Source of the DNA: an uncultured Oscillospiraceae bacterium
GTDB lineage: Bacteria > Bacillota > Clostridia > Oscillospirales > Oscillospiraceae
Length of the DNA stretch: 60,431 nucleotides
NCBI GenBank assembly: GCA_947629775.1
Contig: CANRFA010000009.1
Location: forward strand, 1-60,431
Reading direction: 5' to 3'
How positions within the stretch are numbered: position 1 is the first letter of the stretch; every line of letters starts with the position of its first letter. The position numbers and the translations under genes were made by a program. The notes beneath the pieces were generated by a model. It had not been told where the DNA came from. It worked only from the letters and a program-made list of their open reading frames with translations, and ran no database searches. This document shows, piece by piece, positions 24,192 through 32,656 of this stretch.

Positions 24192-24701
24192 ATGAGCGGG
24201 AGAAAAAACAGACTGTCCCTGGGGCCTGAAAAAGACCGTACGGCGGGCGGAAAGGCCGCGTCCGTTCTGCTGGTTTTCCTGGGAATTTCGGTTTTGAGCA
24301 CGGTGATGACCGTCACAGCGGACGATCTGTTTTTCGGAACCGGGCTCTACCCCATGATCCTGGTTGTTCTGGTTTTACTGGGTGTCGCGGTCGGTGTGCG
24401 GGCGGCCCGGAAGCGGAAAGAGAATCCGCCCTGGGAGGGCGGAGGCGTTTCCCGCGGACGCTTCGACCCAGAGGCCCGGGATCACCAGCACATTGTGGCG
24501 CCGGGCCCCTCCCGGCGCTACCCGACCTCCCCCGGTTTCAATCCCTCCGCAGATACCCACGAGCATATCCGCGTCGTTTCCGACGACTGGGTCTCCCGGC
24601 AACTGGAACAGCTGGAGACCATGAAAAAGGCGGGCCTCGTAGAGGAAAGCGAGTACCGGGAACGGAAGCGGAAGATACTGTCCCGGCGGAAGGCCGGATG
24701 A
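24192..24701 (+). CDS. Membrane protein with C-terminal SHOCT domain
   Basis: A 169-residue protein: basic N terminus, two hydrophobic helices (about 20-40 and 52-73), a linker, then a C-terminal SHOCT-type short helical pair ([20 protein letters not shown], residues about 138-157). SHOCT domains are found at protein ends and are thought to mediate oligomerisation. It starts 28 bases after gyrA. Function unknown. Confidence 0.75.
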   Translation: MSGRKNRLSLGPEKDRTAGGKAASVLLVFLGISVLSTVMTVTADDLFFGTGLYPMILVVLVLLGVAVGVRAARKRKENPPWEGGGVSRGRFDPEARDHQHIVAPGPSRRYPTSPGFNPSADTHEHIRVVSDDWVSRQLEQLETMKKAGLVEESEYRERKRKILSRRKAG

Positions 24702-24715
24702 CTGCAGGAGATCGC

Positions 24716-25153
24716 ATGAAGGAAGTTACCATTTACACGGATGGCGCCTGTTCCGGAAATCCGGGGCCTGGAGGCTGGGGCGCCATCCTCCTGTATGGAA
24801 GCTGGCGGAAAGAACTGTCCGGCGGGGCGGCGCGCACCACAAACAACCGCATGGAGATGCTCGCCGTCATAACGTCGCTGGAACTGCTGCGGGAGCCCTG
24901 CGTGGTGGACCTGTACTCGGACAGCAAATACGTCATCGACGCTCTGCAGAAGGGCTGGGCGAAGGGGTGGCGGGCCCGGGGCTGGGTGAAACCGGACCGG
25001 AAGCCCGCGCTCAATCCGGATCTTTGGGCCCGGCTGCTGGAACTGTGCGAGCGGCATACGGTGCGTCTGCACTGGGTCAAGGGCCACGCTGACAATCCCT
25101 ATAACAACCGCTGCGACGAAATGGCCGTGGCGGAGAGTCGGAAGTATCGTTAA
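24716..25153 (+). CDS. rnhA: Ribonuclease HI
   Basis: Degrades the RNA strand of RNA-DNA hybrids. 145 residues. The catalytic carboxylates of the DEDD set are present: Asp in [16 protein letters not shown] (about 8), Glu in NNRMEM (about 47), Asp in LYSDSKYV (about 69) and Asp in RCDEMA (about 134). ATG 24716 is preferred over 24698 because GCAGGAG lies five bases upstream and family members start at this point. The preceding SHOCT gene ends 14 bases upstream. Confidence 0.95.
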   Translation: MKEVTIYTDGACSGNPGPGGWGAILLYGSWRKELSGGAARTTNNRMEMLAVITSLELLREPCVVDLYSDSKYVIDALQKGWAKGWRARGWVKPDRKPALNPDLWARLLELCERHTVRLHWVKGHADNPYNNRCDEMAVAESRKYR

Positions 25154-25161
25154 AATGACGG

Positions 25162-25189
25162 GGGAGGCGTCTTATGGCGCCTCCCTTCC
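25162..25189 (+). terminator. Terminator after rnhA
   Basis: GGGAGGCG (25162-25169) pairs with CGCCTCCC around a short loop and is followed by TTCCT. T-run is weak. Confidence 0.6.
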
Positions 25190-25241
25190 TGTACCTTCCT
25201 GAAAAGTTTACAGATTTGTTACAATTTCCTTCCGAACGGGC

Positions 25242-25270
25242 TTGACGCGGGGAAAGAAAGCGTGTAATAT
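25242..25270 (+). promoter_or_regulatory. Promoter of the M23 hydrolase gene
   Basis: TTGACG (25242-25247), a 17-base spacer and TAATAT (25265-25270). The start point would fall at about 25277, inside the WalR-type repeat. Confidence 0.7.
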
Positions 25271-25276
25271 ACCCAT

Positions 25277-25293
25277 TGTAACCGTTTTGTAAC
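25277..25293 (+). promoter_or_regulatory. WalR-type box
   Basis: TGTAAC, five bases, TGTAAC: an exact match to the WalR (YycF) consensus TGTWAH-N5-TGTWAH. A third half-site TGTAGG follows at the same 11-base phase (25299-25304) and TGTAAT is at 25308-25313. The site overlaps the predicted transcription start, which would suggest repression, in front of a cell-wall hydrolase, the kind of gene WalRK controls. Confidence 0.65.
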
Positions 25294-25363
25294 CAATTTG
25301 TAGGATTTGTAATCACTTATCCTGCAACCGGTTCGGAAAGAATCTGTCAACCGAGGGAGCAAC

Positions 25364-26797
25364 ATGAAGAAGAACAGGAAACCAGGACCACAGACTCCGG
25401 GCGGAAAGTTCATGGCTTTCGCGGAGCTGGTCGGGTTCGTCGTGGTACGGACCGTTCAGCGCCATCGCCGGGAGGGACCCATCGCATTTCTGAGCGTTTC
25501 CACCGTGATCGCCATCGGCATGGTTCTGTCCTCGCTGTACACCACCAGCTTCGCCGTGACCGTCAACGGCCGGCAGCTGGGTGTAGTCGCGGACCGAAGT
25601 ACGGTGGACGAGACCATTCAGGAAGTGGAGCAGGAAGGTTCCTCCCTGCTGGGCTACGAGTTCGATGTGAGCGAAGACGTGGATTATTCCTTTGGAGTGA
25701 CCCGCCGCACGGAGCTCACCGACGAGTCCCGCATCGAGGACTACTTCTACAGCCAGCTGGACAACCTCAACGAGCACATGCTGCAGTATGAGGTGCTGGT
25801 AGACGGCGAAGCGGTCGCCACCGTCAAGGACGGCGACGCCGTGGACGAAGTGCTGGAGACCGTCCGCCAGAAGTACGTCACGGAGGATACGGTGGACGCC
25901 ACCGTCCTTCAGGATGTTACGGTGGAGGAAGTCTACGCCGAAGGCAATCTGTCCACCCTCAGCGAGCTGCAGGCGATCTTCGAGTCCAACCGGGACGGAG
26001 AGATCACCTACACCGCGCAGGCGGGAGACAGTCTCAATAAGATTGCCAGAAACAACGACATGACCGTCGACGAACTGCTGGCTCTGAATCCGGGACGGGA
26101 CATCGACGACATGCTGTGGGTGGGGGATGTGCTCAACGTCAAGGAGTCCAACCCCGTCATTGCCGTGGAATCCCACGAGCATCTGACCTACAGCAAATCC
26201 ATCCCCGTGGAGATTGAGACCCAGGACGACGACAGCATGTACAAGGGAGAGAGCAAGATCCTCTCCGAAGGCACCGAGGGCGAAATCCGCGTGGACGCCA
26301 CCGTTACCCGCATCAACGGGGAGGAGACGGAACGGACCATCGATTCCGAAACCGTCGTGAAGGAAATGGTCCCCACCATCAAGGCGGTCGGCACAAAGGA
26401 GAAGCCCACCACCTCTTCCACCGGACAGTTCTCCTGGCCCATCCGGGGCAGGATCAGCTCCGGCTTCGGTCGCCGGTACATCTTCGGCAGCTACAGCTAC
26501 CACGAGGGCATCGATATCCCCTGCAGCTACGGCTCCACCATCAAGGCCGCGGATGGCGGCACGGTCACATTTGCCGGCTACAAGGGCAGCCTGGGCCGTC
26601 TGGTGATCATCACCCACGACAACGGCACGAAAACCTACTATGGCCACAACTCTTCCCTGCTGGTATCCGCGGGGCAGAAGGTAGCCAAGGGACAGGCCAT
26701 CGCGAAGGCCGGTTCTACGGGCCGTTCCACCGGAGTTCACTGCCACTTTGGCGTGATGATAAACGGCAGCTTTGTCAATCCTCTGAATTACCTGTAA
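25364..26797 (+). CDS. M23 peptidoglycan endopeptidase with LysM and G5-like domains
   Basis: Secreted or membrane-anchored cell-wall hydrolase of 477 residues. A single hydrophobic segment near 40-60 (FLSVSTVIAIGMVLSSLY) follows a basic N terminus, so it is probably a type II anchored protein. A LysM motif (YTAQAGDSLNKIARNNDMTV) is near 222-242, a G5-like domain about 275-345, and the M23 domain about 360-477 with the zinc ligands in HEGIDIP, and HCHFG near the end; GHNSS is also present. Likely cleaves peptide cross-links during growth or sporulation. Expression may be controlled by WalR. Confidence 0.92.
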   Translation: MKKNRKPGPQTPGGKFMAFAELVGFVVVRTVQRHRREGPIAFLSVSTVIAIGMVLSSLYTTSFAVTVNGRQLGVVADRSTVDETIQEVEQEGSSLLGYEFDVSEDVDYSFGVTRRTELTDESRIEDYFYSQLDNLNEHMLQYEVLVDGEAVATVKDGDAVDEVLETVRQKYVTEDTVDATVLQDVTVEEVYAEGNLSTLSELQAIFESNRDGEITYTAQAGDSLNKIARNNDMTVDELLALNPGRDIDDMLWVGDVLNVKESNPVIAVESHEHLTYSKSIPVEIETQDDDSMYKGESKILSEGTEGEIRVDATVTRINGEETERTIDSETVVKEMVPTIKAVGTKEKPTTSSTGQFSWPIRGRISSGFGRRYIFGSYSYHEGIDIPCSYGSTIKAADGGTVTFAGYKGSLGRLVIITHDNGTKTYYGHNSSLLVSAGQKVAKGQAIAKAGSTGRSTGVHCHFGVMINGSFVNPLNYL

Positions 26798-26810
26798 TCG
26801 CAACGCAAAG

Positions 26811-26843
26811 GCCCCCGACCGTTTTGGCCGGGGGTCTTTTTTT
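26811..26843 (+). terminator. Strong terminator after the M23 gene
   Basis: GCCCCCGACC and GGCCGGGGGTC form the stem with a GTTTT loop, followed by TTTTTTT. Confidence 0.9.
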
Positions 26844-27118
26844 GCCTGTGGAGGAACCGGGTACGCAGTCCGGTCCGAGGCAAGGGCGGGTCCGTGGGGA
26901 AGCTCCTTCGGAAGAGCAGATCGGATTCCCCTCTCTGCTCCCGGATCCCCAGCCCTGGGTTTCCGGCATCCATGCCGATCGAGGCCGGAAACGGGGAGTT
27001 GGGGCCAGGCAGTTCTTTGCCGAAACCGGCAGCCAGGCGTCTGCAGGAGAGGCACAATGGAAAAAGGACCGGACGCGGGTTGCGTCCGATCCTCTTTTCG
27101 GGGGCGCGGCAGGTCCGA
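26844..27118. other. Intergenic region with a bidirectional hairpin
   Basis: No credible gene is seen in this 275-base stretch. At 27066-27092 GGACCGGACGC pairs with GCGTCCGATCC, flanked by A5 on the left and TCTTTT on the right; on the minus strand it can end the transcript of the first YbjN gene. The rest is GC-rich sequence with small palindromes and no recognised element. Confidence 0.5.
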
Positions 27119-27248
27119 GCTGCGCGGAGCGGGAAACGTTTGAGACTCCCTCCTTCCTTCCCGCCTGAGGTCCGTCGCAGTCCATCCGGGAACGACTGAC
27201 CAGGTCCAGGGACCGGAGCCGGGCTCCGGCCCCATGGAAAGGCGGGAA

Positions 27249-27884
27249 TCAGGAGGCGAGGGAGCCGCTGTCGTCGTCGGAGTCGCTGTCCTCCACCTCG
27301 TCCTCCCCATCGTCGTCCCCGTGGCCCTCCAGAAGGGCGCGGAGCCTCTCGAAAAGGCCGTCCGGAGCATCGCCTAAGCTGCGAAGGGCGGAGAGCAGGT
27401 CGCTGCTGGACTTCTCGCAGTCCTTCACGGCCTCCTCCGCGGACTTCATGCCGAAGAGAACCGCCGTGATGCCGTCCCCGTAGCGCTGGAACATGCTGAT
27501 GGGGATGTTGACCGCGTCGCGGACCATCTGGCGGGAGGGGAGAACGCCGTCGCAGTCGATGGTGACTTTATAGCGGATCTCGCCGTCGCGGAAGTCGAAC
27601 TCGAAGTTGCCGTGGGTGAGGCCGTAGTTGGCGCGGGAGAAGAACTCCGCCAGAGCGAGCATTCCGTCCCGGTCGTCGGGGCTGCCGGAGAGGGGGCAGA
27701 TGGTGTAGGTGGAGAAGGAGTTGCCGCGCACGGCGAGGAGGGCGTTGGCCGAGTGGAGGCGGCAGCCCTTGAGGCCTACCGAGTAGTGGATGATCCCGTC
27801 CTCCTCGTCCCAGGTGTACTTCCAGTCCATGTCGTCGAGGTGGCCGCGGATGGTGTCGGCGAGCTCGTGGGAGAAGTTCTTCAT
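27249..27884 (-). CDS. YbjN-domain protein, copy 1
   Basis: A 211-residue soluble protein of the YbjN/DUF1790-like fold (related to type III secretion chaperones in shape): MKNFSHELADTIRGHLDD helix, then strands around IIHYSVGLKGCRLHS, FSTYTICPLSG and FEFDFRDGEIRYKVTIDCDG, and a long helix. The last 25 residues are a Asp/Glu/Ser-rich tail. Start follows AAGGAGG. It differs from copy 2 at only a few positions (an Arg/Gly near 188 and several in the tail), so the duplication is recent. Function unknown. Confidence 0.8.
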   Translation of the reverse strand: MKNFSHELADTIRGHLDDMDWKYTWDEEDGIIHYSVGLKGCRLHSANALLAVRGNSFSTYTICPLSGSPDDRDGMLALAEFFSRANYGLTHGNFEFDFRDGEIRYKVTIDCDGVLPSRQMVRDAVNIPISMFQRYGDGITAVLFGMKSAEEAVKDCEKSSSDLLSALRSLGDAPDGLFERLRALLEGHGDDDGEDEVEDSDSDDDSGSLAS

Positions 27885-27915
27885 GGTTTTTTTCCTCCTT
27901 GTCTTTGGTGATTGG

Positions 27916-27921
27916 ATTATA
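27916..27921 (-). promoter_or_regulatory. Likely -10 element of YbjN copy 1
   Basis: TATAAT on the minus strand 32 bases before the ATG. The -35 region (AAGACT, 17-base spacing) is poor. Copy 2 has TACAAT at the corresponding place, so the two copies may differ in strength. Confidence 0.45.
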
Positions 27922-28032
27922 CTGCCGTCCGTCGGCGGAGTCTTCTTTCGAGGCCGAAGGAAACATCTTCCGTCCCGGACCGACAGGGCGTGTTGCCGGG
28001 GGTGGAGTTCCTCGGGGTGGGATCGGAACCGG

Positions 28033-28881
28033 GCTGCGCGGAGCGGGAAACGTTTGGGGCTCCCTCCTTCCTTCCCGCCTGAGGTCCGTCGCAGTCCATC
28101 CGGGAACGACTGGTCCTGTCCAGGGACCGGAGCCGGGCTCCGGCCCCATAGACAGGTGGGAATCAGGAGGCGAGGAAGTCGCTGTCGTCCTCGGAATCGC
28201 TGTCCTCCACCTCGTCCTCCCCGTCGTCGTCCCCGTGGCCCTCCAGAAGGGCGCGGAGCCCCTCAAAAAGGCCGTCCGGAGCATCGCCCAGGCTGCGAAG
28301 GGCGGAGAGCAGGTCGCTGCTGGACTTCTCGCAGTCTTTCACGGCCTCCTCCGCGGACTTCATGCCGAAGAGGACCGCCGTGATGCCGTCCCCGTAGCGC
28401 TGGAACATGCTGATGGGGATGTTGACCGCGTCGCGGACCATCTGGCGGGAGGGGAGAACGCCGTCGCAGTCGATGGTGACTTTATAGCGGATCTCGCCGT
28501 CGCGGAAGTCGAACTCGAAGTTGCCGTGGGTGAGGCCGTAGTTGGCGCGGGAGAAGAACTCCGCCAGAGCGAGCATTCCGTCCCGGTCGTCGGGGCTGCC
28601 GGAGAGGGGGCAGATGGTGTAGGTGGAGAAGGAGTTGCCGCGCACGGCGAGGAGGGCGTTGGCCGAGTGGAGGCGGCAGCCCTTGAGGCCTACCGAGTAG
28701 TGGATGATCCCGTCCTCCTCGTCCCAGGTGTACTTCCAGTCCATGTCGTCGAGGTGGCCGCGGATGGTGTCGGCGAGCTCGTGGGAGAAGTTCTTCATGG
28801 TTTTTTCCTCCTTGTCTTTGATGATTGGATTGTACCACCGTCCACAGGGGACGTCTTCTTCTGCGGCCGAAGGAAACATCT
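28033..28881. repeat. Tandem duplication unit, copy 2
   Basis: Direct repeat partner of 27119-27968. The 64 bases between the units are unrelated to either end. Confidence 0.9.
28163..28798 (-). CDS. YbjN-domain protein, copy 2
   Basis: 211 residues, nearly identical to copy 1 (tail SEDDSDFLAS against SDDDSGSLAS). The ATG at 28798 follows AAGGAGGAAAAAACC; the longer upstream open frame is not supported by a ribosome binding site and runs over the promoter. Same predicted YbjN fold and acidic tail. It lies upstream of copy 1 on the minus strand, separated by the repeat flanks, and each has its own promoter-like sequence, so dosage rather than new function is the simplest reading. Confidence 0.8.
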   Translation of the reverse strand: MKNFSHELADTIRGHLDDMDWKYTWDEEDGIIHYSVGLKGCRLHSANALLAVRGNSFSTYTICPLSGSPDDRDGMLALAEFFSRANYGLTHGNFEFDFRDGEIRYKVTIDCDGVLPSRQMVRDAVNIPISMFQRYGDGITAVLFGMKSAEEAVKDCEKSSSDLLSALRSLGDAPDGLFEGLRALLEGHGDDDGEDEVEDSDSEDDSDFLAS

Positions 28882-29099
28882 GCCTCTGGAAGGGACGGAA
28901 GACTTGAGCAGCTATCGCCGAAGCGGGTGCCCACCTGGACTTCTGAGACACCGCGGCGCGGAGCCGGAGACGGAAAAAGACCCCCAACCTGAGCGGTCAG
29001 GGGCCTTTGCGGATCTGGTCTGGGAATACAGAGGGCTGGAGCGGGAGAACAGACCGGTAGCCGGCGTTGCCGCAATGCATGCGGGCGCCTTCCGGACGT
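28799..29099. other. Intergenic region upstream of YbjN copy 2
   Basis: Holds the copy 2 promoter region (TACAAT on the minus strand near 28827-28832) and the end of the repeat. From 28882 to 29099 nothing recognisable except an imperfect hairpin near 28983-29012 that could terminate the GyrI-like gene from the right. Confidence 0.4.
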
Positions 29100-29735
29100 T
29101 CAGACGGTTCTGCGGATGGGAAGCCGGAGGACCGTCTTCCAGTTCTTTGGCGCGGCCCTGCGGGGATCGCTGAGGTAGAGCTCGTGGTGGAGACGCTCGG
29201 AAGACAGGTCGAGCTGACAGCCCTGTTCCCGGGCATACTGCTCCATGGCCTCCAGCGTGGCGCTCTCCGTGTCGTAGGGCCCCAGGTGCATGCACTGGAC
29301 GCAGAGCCCTTCGCGGATGGTTTTCAGGCTCACAGAGCCCAGGTCCATCTTCTTTTTCGCCTGGGCGGTATCCCGGGCCCACCGGAAATCCGCTTCGTCC
29401 ACGAAGTCCGGCACCCGAAGCACCGAGAGCCAGTGGAGTCGGCCTTTGTCCGAGAGATCCAGGCGGGTCTGCCCTGGCAGCCACCAGAAGCCCTCCAGAG
29501 GAGGCATGGACCAGTCGAAGAACCCCTCGATCCGGTGCCCGGCACGGGGACTCATCTTCAGGGTGAAGGCCACGGCATAGAGCGTACCGATGGCCTTCTG
29601 ATACGCTCCGCCCTCCTCGTTGGGGTCTCCCCTGCCCTGAACAGCCAGAAAGCGCATCTCCGGAACGTCGATCAGGGATGGGGTCCGTCCGGGCCGGTAG
29701 AGGTTCCTGTATTCTTTTCGGAAGTCGAATGCCAT
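29100..29735 (-). CDS. GyrI-like small-molecule-binding domain protein
   Basis: A 211-residue single-domain protein of the GyrI-like/BmrR effector-binding superfamily (COG4832-type). Recognised by the N-terminal YRPGRTPSLIDVPEMRFLAVQGRGDPN, the YAVAFTLKMSPR segment and the terminal LHHELYLSDPRR-NWKTVLR strand. Such proteins bind hydrophobic cations or other small molecules. Its start is three bases after the stop of the WYL regulator gene, so the two form an operon and may form a sensing pair. Confidence 0.85.
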   Translation of the reverse strand: MAFDFRKEYRNLYRPGRTPSLIDVPEMRFLAVQGRGDPNEEGGAYQKAIGTLYAVAFTLKMSPRAGHRIEGFFDWSMPPLEGFWWLPGQTRLDLSDKGRLHWLSVLRVPDFVDEADFRWARDTAQAKKKMDLGSVSLKTIREGLCVQCMHLGPYDTESATLEAMEQYAREQGCQLDLSSERLHHELYLSDPRRAAPKNWKTVLRLPIRRTV

Positions 29736-29738
29736 TTC

Positions 29739-30638
29739 CTATTCCTCCGTTTCGTAGAAAGCAAGGGTGCGGCGCAGTTCCTCCCGCAGGGCGGTCCGCA
29801 GCCACTCGGGTTCCTCGACCCGGCAGGCGGAGCCGTAGCCCAGCAGCAGCTGGACCAGCCAGGGAAGCCGGGGAATGGGCCCTCGGACCGTCAGAGAACC
29901 GTCTTCCTCCCGCAGGGCGTCCCCGAAATCGTCCAGCACCCGGCTTTCCACCCGGGGATCGAAGCGGAGAAGGACGGAGATCTCCTGGGGAGCCGGAGGC
30001 GGCTCCTCCCGGGCGGGCGGCGTTCTGGGCGGGAAGATTTCCCGGGTAATGACCAGGTCCCGCATGCGGGAGAGGCGGAAGAAGCGGGTGTCCTGGCGGG
30101 CGCGGCACCAGGCCAGCAGATACCAGCTGTTGCTGCGGTAGACCAGCCGAAGAGGTTCCGCGATCCGCCGCTCCGCGCTTCCCCGGTGGCCGGCATAGAG
30201 AAAGGTGACGATCCGGCGCTGCAGAATGGCTGTCTTCAGAACGGAAAACAGCGCCTGCTCCCCGGGACGGGGCGTCCAGGTCCCGAAATCCACCTCCAGC
30301 CAGTCCGGTTCCTCGGGGCCGAAGAACGCCCTCAGCTTTCCCAACCCTTCGTCCGGTTCCCCTGGCACGGTCTCCCGCAGAGCCTGCAGGGCGGCGAGAA
30401 TCTGTCTGCGCTCCTCCTGCGTGAGGGCGGTTCGGTCCAGGCGCCAGCCGGCGAGGAGGGAGATCCCGCCTCCCTGCCCCTGGGTCATGCAGACGGGAAT
30501 GCCCGCCAGGGAGAGACGGTCCACGTCCCGGTAGACGGTGCGGACGGATACCCCGAAGCGCTCGGCGAACTCCCGGGCGGGGATGGACTCCCGTTCCAGC
30601 AGCCGGTACACCATTTCAAAGAGCCTGGATTCCTGCAT
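29739..30638 (-). CDS. YafY-type HTH/WYL transcriptional regulator
   Basis: A 299-residue regulator with an N-terminal HTH_11 winged helix (REFAERFGVSVRTVYRDVDR, about 22-41) and a C-terminal WYL domain (about 140-215, with SNSWYLLAWC in place of the W-Y-L core) followed by a WCX extension. WYL regulators sense nucleic acids or other ligands. It is upstream of, and nearly fused to, the GyrI-like gene. Start follows AAGGAGGGG. No clear operator was found. Confidence 0.88.
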   Translation of the reverse strand: MQESRLFEMVYRLLERESIPAREFAERFGVSVRTVYRDVDRLSLAGIPVCMTQGQGGGISLLAGWRLDRTALTQEERRQILAALQALRETVPGEPDEGLGKLRAFFGPEEPDWLEVDFGTWTPRPGEQALFSVLKTAILQRRIVTFLYAGHRGSAERRIAEPLRLVYRSNSWYLLAWCRARQDTRFFRLSRMRDLVITREIFPPRTPPAREEPPPAPQEISVLLRFDPRVESRVLDDFGDALREEDGSLTVRGPIPRLPWLVQLLLGYGSACRVEEPEWLRTALREELRRTLAFYETEE

Positions 30639-30772
30639 CCGACACCCCTCCTTTCGGATAACGGCAGTATGGCACGGCGGCGTGACAGCGTGCTGTCATG
30701 TTTCCCGGGAAATGAATTCCGGACCGGTGTTTTTCTTCTCCCCCGCCCCCGCATCGCGGGGAAACGAAGAAA

Positions 30773-30802
30773 GAGCGCTCCCCGCGATGGCGGGGAACGC
30801 TC
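30773..30802 (-). terminator. Terminator after glyS
   Basis: GAGCG-CTCCCCGC pairs with GCGGGGA-ACGCTC around a short loop; reading leftward it is followed by TTTCTTCGTTT. A second small hairpin (CCCCGC/GCGGGG) lies just beyond at 30746-30761. Confidence 0.75.
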
Positions 30803-30835
30803 CGATATGGGTTTTGCGGATGGCCGCGGGGAGGC

Positions 30836-32266
30836 TCAGTACTCCAGCTTCTGGTCCAGCCAGGCCTTCAGCTCGCTGATGGGCACCCGGACCTGCTCCA
30901 TGGTATCCCGGTCGCGGATGGTGACGGCGTTGTCCGCCTCCTCGGTATCGGTGCCCACGGTCTGGAAGTCCACGGTGATGCAGTAGGGGGTGCCGATCTC
31001 GTCCTGCCGGCGATAGCGCTTGCCGATGGAGCCGGCGTCGTCGAAGTCCACCATGAAGTATTTGCTCAGCTGCTCCTGGATCTCCTGGGCCTTGGCGGAG
31101 AGCTTCTTGGACAGCGGCAGAACGGCGGCCTTGAAGGGCGCGAGAGCGGGGTGCAGGTGGAGCACGACGCGGATGTCGTCGTTGCCCTTCTTGTCCTGGC
31201 CCACGACTTCCTCGTCATAGGCGTCTACCAGGAAGGCCAGGGTCACGCGGTCCGCGCCCAGAGAGGGCTCGATGACGAAGGGGATATAGTGCTCGTTGGC
31301 TTCCTGATCGAAGTAGGTCTGATCCTTGCCGGAGGTGGTCTGGTGGGCGTTGAGGTCGTAGTTGGTGCGGGAGGCCACGCCCCACAGCTCGCCCCAGCCG
31401 AAGGGGAAGACGAACTCGAAGTCGGTGGTGGCGTTGGAGTAGTGGGAGAGCTCCTCGGGCTCGTGATCCCGCAGGCGCAGGTTCTCGTCCCGCATGTTCA
31501 GGTCCAGCAGCCACTGGTGGCAGAACTTCTTCCAGTAGGCGAACCACTCCAGCTCGGTGCCGGGCTTGCAGAAGAACTCCAGCTCCATCTGCTCGAACTC
31601 CCGGGTCCGGAAGGTGAAGTTGCCCGGCGTGATCTCGTTGCGGAAGGACTTGCCCACCTGGCACACGCCGAAGGGCAGCTTGCGGCGGGTGGTGCGCTGC
31701 ACGTTCTGGAAGTTGACGAAGATGCCCTGGGCGGTCTCGGGGCGCAGGTAGACGATATTGCTGGCGCTCTCCGTGACGCCCTGGAAGGTCTTGAACATCA
31801 GGTTGAACTGGCGGATGTCCGTCCAGTTGAACTTGCCGCAGGTGGGGCAGGGAATCTGATGCTCCTCGATGAAGGCCTTCATGTCCGCCTGGCTCATGGC
31901 GTCCACGCTGTGGCCCAGGTCGAAGTTATTCTCCTTGCACCAGTCCTCGATGATTTTGTCCGCGCGGAAGCGCTCGTGGCACTCCTTGCAGTCCATCAGG
32001 GGATCCGAGAAGCCGCCCACGTGGCCGCTGGCCACCCAGACCTGGGGGTTCATGAGGATGGCGGCGTCCAGACCCACGTTATAGGGGTTCTCCTGGACGA
32101 ACTTCTTCCACCAGGCGCGCTTGACGTTGTTCTTCAGCTCCACGCCCAGGGGGCCGTAGTCCCAGGTGTTGGCCAGGCCGCCGTAGATTTCGGATCCGGC
32201 GAAGATGAAGCCCCTGCCCTTGCAGAGGTTGACGATCTTCTCCATGCTCTTGTCGGTGTTTTTCAT
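30836..32266 (-). CDS. glyS: Glycyl-tRNA synthetase (single-chain alpha2 type)
   Basis: Class II enzyme charging tRNA-Gly. This is the single-polypeptide eukaryote/archaea-like GlyRS found in many Clostridia, not the alpha2-beta2 GlyQ/GlyS form. 476 residues. Visible are [20 protein letters not shown] (about 18-37), a zinc-type CKECHERF and CPTCGKF pair, class II motif 2 (SFRNEITP near 225) and the [14 protein letters not shown] motif 3 (near 373). ATG 32266 follows AAGGAGCGAT; an upstream extension through the leader is an artefact. Expression is governed by a T-box. Confidence 0.95.
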   Translation of the reverse strand: MKNTDKSMEKIVNLCKGRGFIFAGSEIYGGLANTWDYGPLGVELKNNVKRAWWKKFVQENPYNVGLDAAILMNPQVWVASGHVGGFSDPLMDCKECHERFRADKIIEDWCKENNFDLGHSVDAMSQADMKAFIEEHQIPCPTCGKFNWTDIRQFNLMFKTFQGVTESASNIVYLRPETAQGIFVNFQNVQRTTRRKLPFGVCQVGKSFRNEITPGNFTFRTREFEQMELEFFCKPGTELEWFAYWKKFCHQWLLDLNMRDENLRLRDHEPEELSHYSNATTDFEFVFPFGWGELWGVASRTNYDLNAHQTTSGKDQTYFDQEANEHYIPFVIEPSLGADRVTLAFLVDAYDEEVVGQDKKGNDDIRVVLHLHPALAPFKAAVLPLSKKLSAKAQEIQEQLSKYFMVDFDDAGSIGKRYRRQDEIGTPYCITVDFQTVGTDTEEADNAVTIRDRDTMEQVRVPISELKAWLDQKLEY

Positions 32267-32325
32267 GAATATCGCTCCTTTTCCTTGACTCCGTCTCTGG
32301 CTGGGACGGAAGGGGTTCTGGTCCG

Positions 32326-32566
32326 GGGCGTACAAAACGCCCCGAGACCGGGTTGGGGTCTCAGGGCGAACAAAAATCTTGTCCGTGGTTCCACCTGAAT
32401 TCGCGGCTGGCTGCCGCGCACTCTTTGTCCGTAACGGGGACGGCCGTCGGAGCATTTCCTCTCCGCACTCCAGGGTGCCTTCCTCCGCGCCGTCGGAGGA
32501 TTTCCACCGTCCATCCTCTCTCTGCCTTCCCGGGCTGCGGGCTACTGTTCCCTGTCAACGTATGTA
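32326..32566 (-). promoter_or_regulatory. Glycyl T-box riboswitch in the glyS leader
   Basis: On the minus strand the antiterminator sequence AGGTGGAACCACGG is at 32396-32383, with UGGA able to pair with the UCCA end of tRNA-Gly. It is followed by a terminator stem (CGCCCTGAGACC / GGTCTCGGGGCG, then TTTTGT; about 32369-32330). The region to 32566 holds the stem structures of the tRNA-sensing part; I could not fix the specifier codon by eye. Uncharged tRNA-Gly should favour antitermination and raise glyS expression. Confidence 0.9.
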
Positions 32567-32572
32567 AATCGC

Positions 32573-32602
32573 ATTGTAAGCCGGAGAGCGGGCGTTTGTC
32601 AA
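32573..32602 (-). promoter_or_regulatory. glyS promoter
   Basis: TTGACA (32602-32597), an 18-base spacer and TACAAT (32578-32573) on the minus strand, placing the start at about 32566. Confidence 0.8.
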
Positions 32603-32656
32603 GGAGAAATTATGCCTCCGGCGGACTTTTTTGCCCGCCCGTCCGCGCCTTCGCGG

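Larger units (their letters stand above)
27119..27968. repeat. Tandem duplication unit, copy 1 (YbjN gene and flanks)
   Basis: About 850 bases nearly identical to 28033-28881, starting at GCTGCGCGGAGCGGGAAACG and ending near GGCCGAAGGAAACATCT. It includes the gene, its promoter region and its downstream GC hairpin. Confidence 0.9.

Noticed and set aside
21707-24316. 869-codon minus-strand frame opposite gyrA
   Set aside because: Shadow of gyrA; same composition bias, no ribosome binding site.
27899-29173. 424-codon plus-strand frame across YbjN copy 2
   Set aside because: Antisense to a well-supported gene; repeats part of another shadow in copy 1.
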